Part shown: positions 40,001-46,409 of the stretch, piece after piece
Layout of the letters: the number at the start of each line of letters is the position of its first letter
How positions within the stretch are numbered: position 1 is the first letter of the stretch
DNA from: a virus
Strand: one strand, 5' to 3'
DNA: 64,000 nt
IMG/VR virus record: IMGVR_UViG_3300020451_000152
Location: 1-64,000 of that record
Notes under the pieces: model-generated
Told to the model about the DNA's origin: nothing
Database searches by the model: none
Seen by the model: only the letters and a program-made list of their open reading frames with translations
Program-made: the position numbers and the translations under genes

Positions 40001-42765
40001 GCTTTAGATCTGTATATTTGGAATATGGTAGAACTAGTGATACCAATATAATATGACTGATTTTCTACTAAACAAGTATCAATTCCAACATTAGCAGTAG
40101 TTGCTAAACCAACAGGATTATTATTATTTGGATTGTAGATTACTCTATCGCCAGTTTGATAAAAATGATTTTTGTTTAGAATAAATCTATTATCTACAGG
40201 ATCAATCGTACCACCATCATAGAAGGACTTTGCATTGAATTCAAATGTTCTATAATTTAATTCAGTGACTGCTTGTGCTTTAGCACCTTTACCATTACCA
40301 CCATGAATATCAACTGAGACTACTTTCTTAATTTCAAACTCTACTGGATCGATTTGAATACCAGTTATTGTACCAGCAATAGAAACTCTAGCAAAAGCAG
40401 TATTGACTCCAGTAGTATTATCCTCGATAGTTAGTAAGGGAGGATTTAATACATCATAGTTAGTACCTGAGTTAACTACATCTAATGCTTTTAGAGGTCC
40501 AAAAAAGATTGATTTGTCTGATTTATAATTACGAATCTCAACACCATTTATCAACATTCCAGTATTACCTGAAAGTGTCCTATCTGATGTTGTTCTTTGT
40601 TCTCTACCTACAGTAAGATCTTGCTCTAGAATATATTTCTTAAGTTTTCTACCTGGAAATATAGATCTTCTTGCTTGTTCTACTGAAACAAAATCATGTG
40701 TACCACTAGTTTTAGGAGCAACAAATTCTTGAGCAATACCCGATGGAATAAATGATCTAGATTGATATAACTTAATTTGGTTAGAAGGACTTAATACTTC
40801 AACAAAATAAGAGTTTCTATCTAATCCAGCAATAGGATCAGATCCAGATGAAGGGATATATACAATTTCATCACCAGTTCTAAATGGTACAGGATTAGTA
40901 AATGATATGATTGTAAATTTATCAGTTAATGTGTTATACCCTTGGAAGTTGCCACCAGATACTGTAGGATCTATTAATATAGAGTGAATTTTATCACTAT
41001 CAATTTGATATGAAGGTAAAGAGTTTGCAGCAACATACGCTTCTGCCTTTGTACTCTCGGTTTTGTTCTTATCTACAATATATGTGTTACCAATATCAGT
41101 TAAGATTTGATTTTGACCACCAATGATGGGAACTATACTACTAGTTGCTTTACTTTGTACTCTTCTAACATCATAAGATAATCCTTCTACTGTAGTGAAG
41201 GTTCCAGAGACATTTATAGAATTATTTGGAATATTTACATAAGATACGGTTAAATTGGATGCTTGAACAGTTTCTGTATTTCTAACAAGCAATTCAATCG
41301 AATCGCCAATCTTTAAACTAGAATCATAGATGATACCAGTCAAAGTAAATGTAGATCCAGTTAAATCTGATATTTCATACCTAGCACTAGTGTTATAAAT
41401 CCAAGAATTGAAGAATACCTGCTCATAAGTTTTTGTTAGTCTAGGATTAGTGATAAAGCGTCCTAAATTTTTAACTTTGATTCTAGATTCAGGATTTAGA
41501 CCAAATAAATCTTGATTGCTGTCAAATTCTCTTAAAACAGCAGTAATTCTCATGTTGACCCTTTTAGTTAGGTCGTTATCTTCAAAACCATAAACTACAG
41601 TTGGAGTAAAGACATTTGTAGTCGAAGGAATGTCAATACTAGTGGTTGTAACACCAATAAACTGGTTTACAGTCTTCTCAGAGTAATCTAATTTTTGATA
41701 ATGACTATCTGATACTTGACCAACTTCAAAACTACCAGTTTGACCAAAACCAATTGTGGAATCAACTGTTAATACAGTTGCACCTAGTCCAACTTGACCA
41801 ATAACCTGAGTTCTACCTGGAACAATGAATGTTCCTTGAATTAAAGCTCTCTCATCATAACCAATGAACACAGAAAGACGATAATAGTTGTCTCTAATCT
41901 GTACAACCTCTGAAATAGGTCCACTGGCAGCATTTATGTTAGGATTATTGATTTCATTGTCTTGAAATAGAGTTTGACCAATTAATTTCTCTGGATCACC
42001 TGATACCAACTCAACAGCAAAAGATTCCCTTCTTAGATAGTTTGCATAGGAGGGTTTTATGAGGTATTTTTCAAGATCATTGATTTTTGGTTCAATACCA
42101 AATAATGCTTTGAATAAAATCTTGAAAGATTCGTCTGTACCCTTAGATTCGTATAAACTTCTTGCTTCTTTGACAAAATTAACAACATCTAACTCAGGAC
42201 TTAATGGTACACCTTCTAAACCAGGTGTATACATCGATTTCAAGTTAGTGTATATCTCTGTTAGAAATAATGCACTTAAATTTTGTACCTTAGAGGACTC
42301 TGTATGCTCTCCAGCGACTGATTGAGACCATTCAAGATTACTAGGATCATTTATCTTGCGGTATGTAGTAATACCACTAAAACCCCTAACACAACCAGTG
42401 AAGGAGTTTGTAGTAAGACCACTATATGTAATAATCTCGTCATCAACCTTCAGTAGACCCCATTGATTAGGAAATCCTTTGGTACTAAATGTTCCAATAC
42501 CTATTTCAGTCTCTGTTGCACTAATACTAGATGCTAAGGCAACTTCTCCATGTATAACATCTCTAGTTAAGTTGTCAATACGAATATATTTGTCAATATT
42601 CTCTGCTATATCTACAACACCACCCTGAAACTCTTGAGATATGTAATATTGCTCAAGAAAATCTTCTAACAGAGGATTTTCTGTTAATGCAAATTCTGGA
42701 ACTGTATCCGCAACTACCTGATGAGTCTTGACTCTCGAAGATAGGGGACTATAGGTTTCTATCAT
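28069..42765 (-). CDS. Giant baseplate/fibre protein in gp7 position (4,898 aa)
   Basis: The largest gene in the window (14.7 kb). The N-terminal 280 residues (MIETYSPLSSRVKTHQVVAD; NPLLEDFLEQYYISQEFQGG; LFKALFGIEPKINDLEKYL) look like a wedge-anchoring domain. Its place between gp6 and gp8 is that of T4 gp7 (1,032 residues). Most of the rest is beta-rich and repetitive: GxGYxxPP modules (about 900-1500), many IGVGTT/GIGT segments, and seven YPRxxDP modules at about 3430-4075. The C-terminus (about 4500-4898) contains a DIDNIKPFQDGDRLRYPLYY region. It probably combines a wedge function with an elongated exterior arm; the gp7 equivalence is inference from position. Confidence 0.82.
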   Translation of the reverse strand: MIETYSPLSSRVKTHQVVADTVPEFALTENPLLEDFLEQYYISQEFQGGVVDIAENIDKYIRIDNLTRDVIHGEVALASSISATETEIGIGTFSTKGFPNQWGLLKVDDEIITYSGLTTNSFTGCVRGFSGITTYRKINDPSNLEWSQSVAGEHTESSKVQNLSALFLTEIYTNLKSMYTPGLEGVPLSPELDVVNFVKEARSLYESKGTDESFKILFKALFGIEPKINDLEKYLIKPSYANYLRRESFAVELVSGDPEKLIGQTLFQDNEINNPNINAASGPISEVVQIRDNYYRLSVFIGYDERALIQGTFIVPGRTQVIGQVGLGATVLTVDSTIGFGQTGSFEVGQVSDSHYQKLDYSEKTVNQFIGVTTTSIDIPSTTNVFTPTVVYGFEDNDLTKRVNMRITAVLREFDSNQDLFGLNPESRIKVKNLGRFITNPRLTKTYEQVFFNSWIYNTSARYEISDLTGSTFTLTGIIYDSSLKIGDSIELLVRNTETVQASNLTVSYVNIPNNSINVSGTFTTVEGLSYDVRRVQSKATSSIVPIIGGQNQILTDIGNTYIVDKNKTESTKAEAYVAANSLPSYQIDSDKIHSILIDPTVSGGNFQGYNTLTDKFTIISFTNPVPFRTGDEIVYIPSSGSDPIAGLDRNSYFVEVLSPSNQIKLYQSRSFIPSGIAQEFVAPKTSGTHDFVSVEQARRSIFPGRKLKKYILEQDLTVGREQRTTSDRTLSGNTGMLINGVEIRNYKSDKSIFFGPLKALDVVNSGTNYDVLNPPLLTIEDNTTGVNTAFARVSIAGTITGIQIDPVEFEIKKVVSVDIHGGNGKGAKAQAVTELNYRTFEFNAKSFYDGGTIDPVDNRFILNKNHFYQTGDRVIYNPNNNNPVGLATTANVGIDTCLVENQSYYIGITSSTIFQIYRSKADSVAGVNTVGFNTDAVNLNSGIHAFRDFETKRRISRVTVLDGGEGYANRKISVLPAGISTARDFIQFDNHGFKDGEVVHYGISSTGGTVISGLSTTAQYQVLTIDTDKFRLCESGVATARVPNTTNYSNKEYIRFGDSGSDYQDFFYPPVTVDLNVITNLDSQLTLNVTPIVRGTITDTIMYDRGLNYGSDIINFEKAPSVSIRSGRFGQIGLTIINGRILDAFVQSGGIDYDGPPDISVVGAGTAFGAELRAVMDGDSIGSVIVISSGIGYTAGGTTVSVKSPGDAATFSTRVRRLSTNQYATSGTTNGEYLGPVEDGLAVESIGYGKTIRESFNDNGGGHSPIIGWAYDGIPIYGPYGFDDIDDIQSSSRKLLTSYKLDSTRVYNRPSTADWPAGSFIEDYYYDTSGDLDEHNGRFAKTPDFPNGIYAYYASVDVNNDPQYPYYIGDTFRGSPIRINTVAGEKIKQTTFDFENSKLVRNTFPYKMFGEGAGYDFVYQPYNFVSQVARPDKLQTGPITGVRIASVGTGYSVGSNVIFDNSDTGGTGASAYIERLSGKTINKITTEFLNYENTVFKWRADRVTGYIQPSHDLKLKDDIVIAGLSTAVDKLNGSHIINQIEFSTKLLDDGFVGVVTDIRVQSIPASISIGSTIGFGTTAGIGSETAKVLNVYHDDGVLRIRRSVGVATTGQLGIGVSFVPDQYEVLVRTDYFESDPDEKVFFNPSEAVGFGTTVGQTITKAYQYLGVTADRSILTQSIFLENHGFKTNDTLEFSIPSGGTNISVATSAIYAGTFTLPSTVYAVRKTDDTIGLKTTKSSNELHFISGGSDAYDYLLEKQYTQVTGKTQRITGTIQTSESHELEDDDRIDLIVKPGLTTGIGTTSSVALKILDDYLIVNPLNVAASGINTSTNRITSINHGLITGDRVYYYGSNLPGGVEQREYYVIKIDDDTLQIADTLKQAIAKKPEVIDFTSTGSGGWSINPINPQIRPFKNNTLNFDLSHPSMSGYDLKFFYDTNFFNEFVGSGTSLGFEVVGVTTLATVGIASTAIDSDGHPTVKLNYSDNIKTLYYNVFGPSGLSTADRTVINGSEIKYVDSNYNGTHSVISIGNTEFTFNLKSSPESLQYKNSDCEILEYDTQSSNATGGISTVNLVSGGFGYSKLPGISSISGNGINATLIPESTIINRLEEMRVPEDVYGYPSDNTLKPDAFIPRIIDIDNFATIGQVNVLFGGKFYVNAPSLALYDKATGEILDNGLITCELSDSAVVSAKVSVSPVGLSNNDFGIAPIRNSNGISIMSVQTDVGVLTCKISTPVLGYDEEPFAIGDAVLVEGITFDAGSGDGYNSGDYKFAPFTVTDYNDAVNPRQVTFDLNGISTNPGTGATVSFGFGQLVKNDFVARFEAIKIDSTFITNEPFKKNNKADADIQLDFIDGNSARIVVSGAEPIEVTDVLSGKLSGSEARVVQITEFDGSFNLSSSVKTLVGWRDNIGIINDTNQVLPDNDYYQNMSYAIESPKTYEDLINYVNDIVHPTGLKNFANTEIVTEGTPGDFIQPAEDAGGLVLDFIGDPMRLDSIYPYDLARDFLSVGNISKFVELRNTRLSDFILNKTNRVLNLDDISSQFVSNESNDLSDFRVVAQYPAGRYFQRFLTQTVFKAEDPRKNHYQINEFISITLDQDTFLMQKAELKNFDQVGLGTGYAEFDTRYDAGVSKTRLIFRPNEPFDTDYEVKSLQTNFADSVGVGTTAFGHIRLDGGLVQAGAASTLGVSSTTNIIGVTTTSMKAALVQFLAIDNPGAGSSATKQVDYLEYAVMHDGTDTYLTELGAFNTKQNLSGLSAPEFIGTFSSEIDSGVLKLNFENGRQRNVNVKFKTIAIDPSAVGVNTNYRFKIPFTPDGTERTGRLEVTSQAKAGISTIVGIASIRDLSVKSTVHVAIGETQSIHQIYLLSDPEKSQSFISEYAVAAIGSTTGVGTFGSTYRTDGHLNLEFHPSVSGIVSITAYNEILYKEKDPNGTLDGVGELNYGQVYESVSQNTYLGINNRDIKSFDLTYKGVPVYARETNISDPSQINYGFGRFEQEHFFMNFEQLSYKADSNLIGIAGTGLVYYTGVGTARLPETVYCIKDNNRQFRLALSESDARAGFAVTFVPDSGAGNQHRISMRKRDSKSMLSLSGLVQKPISYTSISYELDVPVAGFVTAFVLSGISSITSGDLLKIEDEYSIVKTVGFGTTTIGPAVGIGTWTLVEVERGAVGTAATPHAAGETVRLFRGSFQILDSQVHFTQAPLGGDTGILNPNNLPFARATFGGRTFLRNDYSKNQLFDDLSESFDGLETTYPLTSIGAAVTGIGTTGGNGVLFINNIFQAPFSENNVNANFKIIENAGIASVQFTGISSFGFTDPIIDIGDINENQLPRGGIIISVASTPGRGYAPFVGAKVRPVINSAGNIIDIVGVPTSGHKIGISTATYNNINGIIEISTDCDHGFLIGDPVKLEGLEFACTGYGNTLGITSFVYDHISGIATIITDAAHGFTDPSQVAITTDGLTFTCEMDGQYTNHTYPRAGDPADNKFLEVRNVTTDTFDVFVGITTNVGFTPTNAIYDANAGIMTMTIPNHNIVAGTSIKIKDNSLFFKCDMDGNSQTKSYPRITDPVFDTAISVASTTATGIAITVGTSPIVNYSITTATYTPTTGFLDLNIGQHGLATGTNIKLKEGGLIFRCNTDSYISTHTYPRNIIDTQTVNGATYDANAGIMTVTVVPGGRLLGDGDWIKFDNDSISFKCDMDGGTSTKTYPRASDPVSGKWLPITGITTTSFSVDVGKSTAEPFSISSAIYDPTAGIVTATIGDHNFMTGVSIRLSPESFAFRCGLDTYQSLHYYPRSTDTVGYNTAVSIASTTADSISFQVLASQPSTNISTHHFVPNTGLTAETGTQYDGTVGIMTVTSANHNLSNGDWVRFETGSVTFTCAKDNYCTTHAYPRETDPYSGKWTQVSHVTTNTFRVNIGVSPDKSDHIFSSGIASGITRSQIVGGGPYTHTFQAAGVGSMDQKRDQAFDAPIGIHSVGSTSHTATNAVYDPNVGIMTVTVAGHGFMNSDRVKFDTGAISLKCSRDGYRIAHAYPRVSDPVHAKWVSIASTTVDTFAVDVGKSGPNDQYEHIFSSATTGGIKKQTGYVTLQVGVSTDTSEHRYDIMAGHEASNAVITGGGYAHSFQSALTGAVVRGGNYAHTFVSAASSTIYIDSWSGAALTPTNAVYNPTSGVLQITAENHGLVNPSNFKLSGIGVTCVYGAKTYPSGVQGYFYTVRNVTNSTKFTTSVGISTVAHQYVSGGEVRIGITTNIFPDYDEELDITGIVSTKTFRVNAGVSTIPHYYVTGGTAAPWYNLTFGSGYNQLMGELEVCTHDYGGIGTDASITATIGIGGTLIYHIGSGGTNYSDTASLDVGDPNGSDLSIIGKYREGIGSTTLTGVGASITVDIIGVSTTYVGMSTSPEFSLNQVYIWKMTKFGYGFKKGDKFELAGLSTDPKAGDLFEPFEIEVIDIFNDDISAWQFGNIDYIDNIKPFQDGDRLRYPLYYQDQLVSFEIDNNDPDSREIDLAPVLMIFVNGILQEPNVHYTFNGGTSVSFETAPTVEDDVFIFFYRGTVGNDSVLFDVNEVIKIGDSLELFKSEELELNRVAVDASNFAQQEERIAVNITSASVLETPFYQGSGVNPDNFKPFRWNKQKEDKIFGGALVSKARDTLEAQIVPTANVLSGYAATATELFVDHVERFRDLDGQLTGDFGLYVFGVGIGTTATAGVNWEVWNDIDPLNTDVQGYTGVVTGITTSAGIGTDLGLVFQLDMNALVNSQNAAYVQQFQEGYPFKLFASGINPAAGVITSVDSHDSDSIGISTFELDNIYYAHGLHWDGSARTGVITCNIHSGTDVTGLVGVGSTAFPAARFTWGRFSSATRNVGYPLALTVKGLDYNPDLDNYPVVKRTNTGLRNTGALGKTL
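30655..32365 (-). repeat. Seven YPR modules within the giant gene
   Basis: Seven repeats of about 65-90 residues, each with a strand pair around AGIMTVTI, a KFDNDSISFKCDMDG-like segment and a TYPRxxDP box, then STTxxSFxVxVG. An eighth copy is in the 2,409-residue fibre. It looks like a beta-sandwich domain array. Confidence 0.7.
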
Positions 42766-42768
42766 TCT

Positions 42769-44691
42769 TTATTTTCGCCTAGTGATGGTTCCGTTAGAGT
42801 AACTAGAGGTTACCTTGTATCCAATTCCAGATATTTGTTGTCCAGAAGAAATGGTGTCTCTCACGATATTTATCTTAGTATTTGACATGTCTAATTGAAG
42901 GTATAAATCCTTCAATCCAATAATATCATTAGATTCTGGATAAACTTGTATTTCAATCAATCCAGATGCAAGAGAAGACTCCGTAATCTTGATTGTATTG
43001 ATAATAATTTCACCTTTTACATAATCTACAGTACCAGCATTAGGAACAACAACCGTTGTTAGAGATTGTTCGATATCTGATAGTTGAACTACCGCAAGAT
43101 TACCAGTTTTTAGGTCTTCATTAGGAATATCAGAGAAATAAAGTGTTTCGTTATTACCTTCAACCTTAAATCCTGTACTTTTTATGTTTTTACCCCTAGG
43201 ATCAACATGAAATTCATTTCCAAAGCATAATTCATACTGAGCATAGGCATTTAGTATTGGTTTTAGATCTCTCCTAATCGTTAATTTAGTAATATTAGAT
43301 GTAATCGCAGAATTTGCATTATCAATGATAGATTGTGCTTCAGAATATTTAAATCTACCACCAAATGCGTTCAAATTAGTGTCAGTTCCATATGAAGTGA
43401 TAGCATTGATAACTTGTGCCTTCAATCCTTCAGTATCACTGTAAACATTTGGATTATAATATGCATTGACATTCAATTCAACATAAAGAATCTTAAGATC
43501 AACAATTCTTTGGTTTATTCCAGCAATTGCATAACTTTTTAGTCGTTCTAATATCAAAGACTTACTAAAGTCAGACAAATATGTAGCATTTCGAGGTTTG
43601 ATGCTCAATACTACGGTTCCAAATTCAGGTGGATCCAATTCTTCACCACCAATAACAGAAACAGACTCTGCATCAGGGAATATGCTCTGTATAATTGCTT
43701 CATAATCCTTTGTTGTAACCGCCCTGTACTGCGATGAATAGATTCTAGGTGCAATGTACTTAATAGACTCTACATCTTCGATCTCACCGCCTCCTTTAGC
43801 GGATTGAACAGTAGATACTACAACAGTTGTAGAAGAATCTATAGAATTACCAGCATCATCTACAGCATTACCACTATAGGCAAAGAATTTTCCGTCATTA
43901 CCTTCTTTTCCATCAGTGATAATATAGGTTACTTCAATAACATCACCACTATCGAGTTTTTTACCAAATAAACCATCACCAAACATCAATTCATATTGCT
44001 CATCCTTAACTTCTTGGATTAGGAATATGTTAGACTTCTCGTTAATGCCTGTAATGTTGTCTAAAAGTGAATATTCTAGTCCAGCACTCGCTCCTGCCTT
44101 AGTAACAAAGACTCTAATACTATCTGTATCAACAAATGAGTTCTGTAAGATAAATCTTTGATCTCTTGTTCCATCTACATTGAAAGTTTTCTTTAATAAT
44201 GTTCCCTGAAAGACATTTAGATTATTAAATGTAGCAGTTCTAGGAGGATTTATCGTAGTAGTGCTATTAGAATCAATAGGAGCAGGTACTGATACATCAT
44301 CTGGGATAGAAAATGTAAAAGATGTATTATCCTGAGCACCAACACACACCAAACCCTTCTTCAAAGTGACAGTATTACTATTTCCGTTAAATTTAAAATC
44401 AAAATTTATGATTGCCTTAGACGATTTGCGTGATCTAGGGACATATCCTATGTTTCTTGCTAATGAAACAACATTTTCTCTCAGTGTTGCTGAATCCAAG
44501 AAGGATTCATTGACCACCATGTTGCTATTGAACGCTGTAATATAAGTATTATACGCTAAAATGTCGATCAATACCGACATGTTTGACCCTTCATAGTCAA
44601 AATCAGTAAAATTTGAATTCGCACGAAGATAATCTCTTATTTGAGACTTAATTTGATCAAAATCTAAGTTTGTAAACTTCGTTACTGCCAT
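42769..44691 (-). CDS. gp6: Baseplate wedge protein gp6
   Basis: A 640-residue wedge subunit, close to T4 gp6 (660), which forms the inner ring of the baseplate with gp25 and gp53. It starts MAVTKFTNLDFDQIKSQIRDYLRANSNFTDFDYEGSNMS (here split as seen at residues 1-39), typical of the gp6/J-like fold, and contains the IIQSIFPDAESVSVIGGEE segment. It follows gp25 after 4 bases. No anomalies. Confidence 0.92.
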   Translation of the reverse strand: MAVTKFTNLDFDQIKSQIRDYLRANSNFTDFDYEGSNMSVLIDILAYNTYITAFNSNMVVNESFLDSATLRENVVSLARNIGYVPRSRKSSKAIINFDFKFNGNSNTVTLKKGLVCVGAQDNTSFTFSIPDDVSVPAPIDSNSTTTINPPRTATFNNLNVFQGTLLKKTFNVDGTRDQRFILQNSFVDTDSIRVFVTKAGASAGLEYSLLDNITGINEKSNIFLIQEVKDEQYELMFGDGLFGKKLDSGDVIEVTYIITDGKEGNDGKFFAYSGNAVDDAGNSIDSSTTVVVSTVQSAKGGGEIEDVESIKYIAPRIYSSQYRAVTTKDYEAIIQSIFPDAESVSVIGGEELDPPEFGTVVLSIKPRNATYLSDFSKSLILERLKSYAIAGINQRIVDLKILYVELNVNAYYNPNVYSDTEGLKAQVINAITSYGTDTNLNAFGGRFKYSEAQSIIDNANSAITSNITKLTIRRDLKPILNAYAQYELCFGNEFHVDPRGKNIKSTGFKVEGNNETLYFSDIPNEDLKTGNLAVVQLSDIEQSLTTVVVPNAGTVDYVKGEIIINTIKITESSLASGLIEIQVYPESNDIIGLKDLYLQLDMSNTKINIVRDTISSGQQISGIGYKVTSSYSNGTITRRK

Positions 44692-44695
44692 GTTT

Positions 44696-45091
44696 TTACC
44701 TGGTTGCTTCTAATAAGAAGGAAAATTCTGTTATTGGTATCTCTTCACCTACAATATCAAAGGCAATTTTGATCTCAAATGCATTTTCATCGGGTCTGGG
44801 AACCGCTTGCACCTTAGTATTAGTCACTCTAGGTTCAAAAACCTTTAAAATATCAATAATTTGAGTTGCAATTATACTACCAGTTGCAACATCAACAAAA
44901 CCAAATAGACTATTAGTGACATCTGACCCCAAATCGGAATAAAATCTTTCTTTTAGACCAGTCTGAACCAAATTACGCACACTACGAACAATCGCTCTCT
45001 CATTTTTTAGTACATTTAGGTCTCCTGTAACAGGATTTGGTACAAATGAAAGATCTATATCCTTATATGAGCGAGATTTTAAGGTCGTCAC
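44696..45091 (-). CDS. gp25: Baseplate wedge protein gp25
   Basis: A 131-residue gp25/lysozyme-like wedge protein (T4 gp25: 132) that initiates sheath assembly at the baseplate. Motifs: SRSYKDIDLSFVPNPVTGDL, NERAIVRSVRNLVQTGLKER, and VFEPRVTNTKVQA (the EPR signature of the family). A TATAAATA late promoter starts 26 bases upstream, so gp25 opens the whole baseplate transcript. Confidence 0.95.
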   Translation of the reverse strand: MTTLKSRSYKDIDLSFVPNPVTGDLNVLKNERAIVRSVRNLVQTGLKERFYSDLGSDVTNSLFGFVDVATGSIIATQIIDILKVFEPRVTNTKVQAVPRPDENAFEIKIAFDIVGEEIPITEFSFLLEATR

Positions 45092-45116
45092 CAGTATTAA
45101 TAACAGGTATCAGGTT

Positions 45117-45124
45117 TATTTATA
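45117..45124 (-). promoter_or_regulatory. T4-type late promoter (TATAAATA) before gp25
   Basis: Minus-strand GTATAAATA in the 43-base gap between the Ycf35-like gene and gp25. It is the first late promoter of the structural block. Confidence 0.7.
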
Positions 45125-45134
45125 CGCTATTTTC

Positions 45135-45512
45135 TCAATTCCATCTAGTGACAGTTAATTCAATGCTATTATCATCCATCTCCCACTCCTCTACTACCTG
45201 CCATCCTTCTTCCTTCATAGTATTATGTACAGTCATTCTGGCATATTGTTGAGTTACCTTCTCAATAAATCTTTTTGGTGGTACAGGACTTTTCCAAGTC
45301 TGTATATCTGCTACTAATTCATACTCTGTACCATTCCAACGGAATCCAATATCATTACCTATTGCTAGATCAACCTTTACCTTTTCATGTTGATGATCTA
45401 TAGGGTTAATTAATAGTTGATCCTCCTGTACATCGTACTGAAGGATCTCTAGTGCTTCGATTAAAGCAGGTTTATTTGTTATCTTAGTCTTTATCTTACT
45501 GAAATGCGACAT
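45135..45512 (-). CDS. DUF1257 / Ycf35-like protein
   Basis: A 125-residue homologue of the cyanobacterial and plastid Ycf35 family: MSHFSKIKTKITNKPALIEALEIL at the start, DIGFRWNGTEYELVADIQTWK in the middle. The start ATG at 45512 overlaps the upstream stop as TAATG; an earlier TTG is less likely. Family function is unknown in hosts too. Presence beside a DUF2997 gene repeats the arrangement familiar in cyanobacteria and cyanophages, and is the strongest host marker in the window. Confidence 0.88.
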   Translation of the reverse strand: MSHFSKIKTKITNKPALIEALEILQYDVQEDQLLINPIDHQHEKVKVDLAIGNDIGFRWNGTEYELVADIQTWKSPVPPKRFIEKVTQQYARMTVHNTMKEEGWQVVEEWEMDDNSIELTVTRWN

Positions 45513-45718
45513 TAGCAACCTTCTGAGTCGTGTACAAATTCTTCAACTGTTTCAGTCTCGTAAAAGGCAGGAGTAAAATCCCTAAACAATACATTACCAA
45601 GTTCATCTTCTACACCTTTAGTTATTTCTAAACATTGACTACCAGTTACACCAGATGTCTCTACTGAGACTACACCATCTTGACGAATGGAATACTTGAC
45701 TGTTTGTTGTTTTGACAT
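45512..45718 (-). CDS. DUF2997-family protein
   Basis: A 68-residue protein, KQQTVKYSIRQDGVVSVETSGVTG then CLEITKGVEDELGNV, matching small DUF2997 proteins. It ends with HDSEGC one base into the Ycf35-like gene. The pair is probably translated together and may act together. Function unknown in any organism, as far as I know. Confidence 0.82.
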   Translation of the reverse strand: MSKQQTVKYSIRQDGVVSVETSGVTGSQCLEITKGVEDELGNVLFRDFTPAFYETETVEEFVHDSEGC

Positions 45719-45747
45719 AACTAAAAAAGTGGATGTGTGTTATTTAG

Positions 45748-45909
45748 TCACCAAGTTTTAGAGTGAGTGTTTACATCACCTTCAACATGGTTATGATCTA
45801 TCTCATCTATGTGAGCGTGTTCTATATTGAAATGCTCTAAAGCATTTGCAATTCGTTCGAGTGCATCAGCAATGCGAACTATTTCAAGTGTTTGATAATC
45901 TCCACTCAT
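45748..45909 (-). CDS. Small hypothetical protein (53 aa), His-rich tail
   Basis: A 53-residue ORF: a helix (QTLEIVRIADALERIANALEHF) followed by an acidic, His-rich tail (IEHAHIDEIDHNHVEGD) that could bind metal. ATG overlaps the preceding stop as ATGA. The repeated ADALERIANALE pattern suggests an amphipathic coiled coil. Function unknown. Confidence 0.6.
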   Translation of the reverse strand: MSGDYQTLEIVRIADALERIANALEHFNIEHAHIDEIDHNHVEGDVNTHSKTW

Positions 45910-46115
45910 GAATTTGCTTCCTTCAATGCTTCAACTATAATTCTTTTAAGTTGATTTGCTTTTTTCTTACCAAGTCCTGCTCTTGTGTCTATCTTTACTT
46001 TGACCCAATAGAGTCCTATAAGAACAAGTACAAAAGGAATAGAATCTTCCCATGAGATTTCATTCCATGCTTCCACGACATTCAACATTGCCATGTATTC
46101 ACCTGGTCCAATCAT
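45906..46115 (-). CDS. Small single-span membrane protein (69 aa)
   Basis: A 69-residue protein with a hydrophobic stretch (about residues 24-40, DSIPFVLVLIGLYWVKV) followed by a strongly basic tail (RAGLGKKKANQLKRIIVEALK). The positive tail would stay cytoplasmic. An AAGGAAA precedes the ATG. Unknown function; phage small inner-membrane proteins often act on lysis or exclusion, but nothing specific is visible. Confidence 0.6.
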   Translation of the reverse strand: MIGPGEYMAMLNVVEAWNEISWEDSIPFVLVLIGLYWVKVKIDTRAGLGKKKANQLKRIIVEALKEANS

Positions 46116-46184
46116 TTTCCTTGTCCTCTATAAGGTTTACGAGCCGAGTTTCGGGCGGTAGGGGAATTTTTTGTATTCTTAGAA

Positions 46185-46409
46185 TTACCCTGTCTGGTCT
46201 TCTTTTGATGAGTTTGAATATGAGTCCCTGTTGGACTCGTGTACATTGTTGCCATAAGTTTCGTGTGAAATAGAATCTGGGTGTGGATACCCTACCTCAT
46301 AATAACATTGAGATAGTTCCACCATTTTATCCATAAAATCCTCTTCAGAGAGATCTGTGTAGACCTCTCCGTCCTTGATAGTAATCTTATATAACTCGTT
46401 GCTTTTCAT
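46185..46409 (-). CDS. Hypothetical protein (74 aa)
   Basis: An acidic protein beginning MKSNELYKITIKDGEVYTDLSEEDF, then YYEVGYPHPDS. The start at 46409 overlaps the end of the glycosyltransferase gene by 23 bases; a longer in-frame reading to 46433 would overlap more. The KITIKDGE start suggests a small beta domain. Between this gene and the next (46116-46184) I see no further feature. Confidence 0.55.
   Translation of the reverse strand: MKSNELYKITIKDGEVYTDLSEEDFMDKMVELSQCYYEVGYPHPDSISHETYGNNVHESNRDSYSNSSKEDQTG

Noticed and set aside
45148-45169. GTGACAGT half-site near the gp25 late promoter
   Set aside because: It lies within DUF1257 codons, the second half-site is absent and no TATAAT is at the correct distance.
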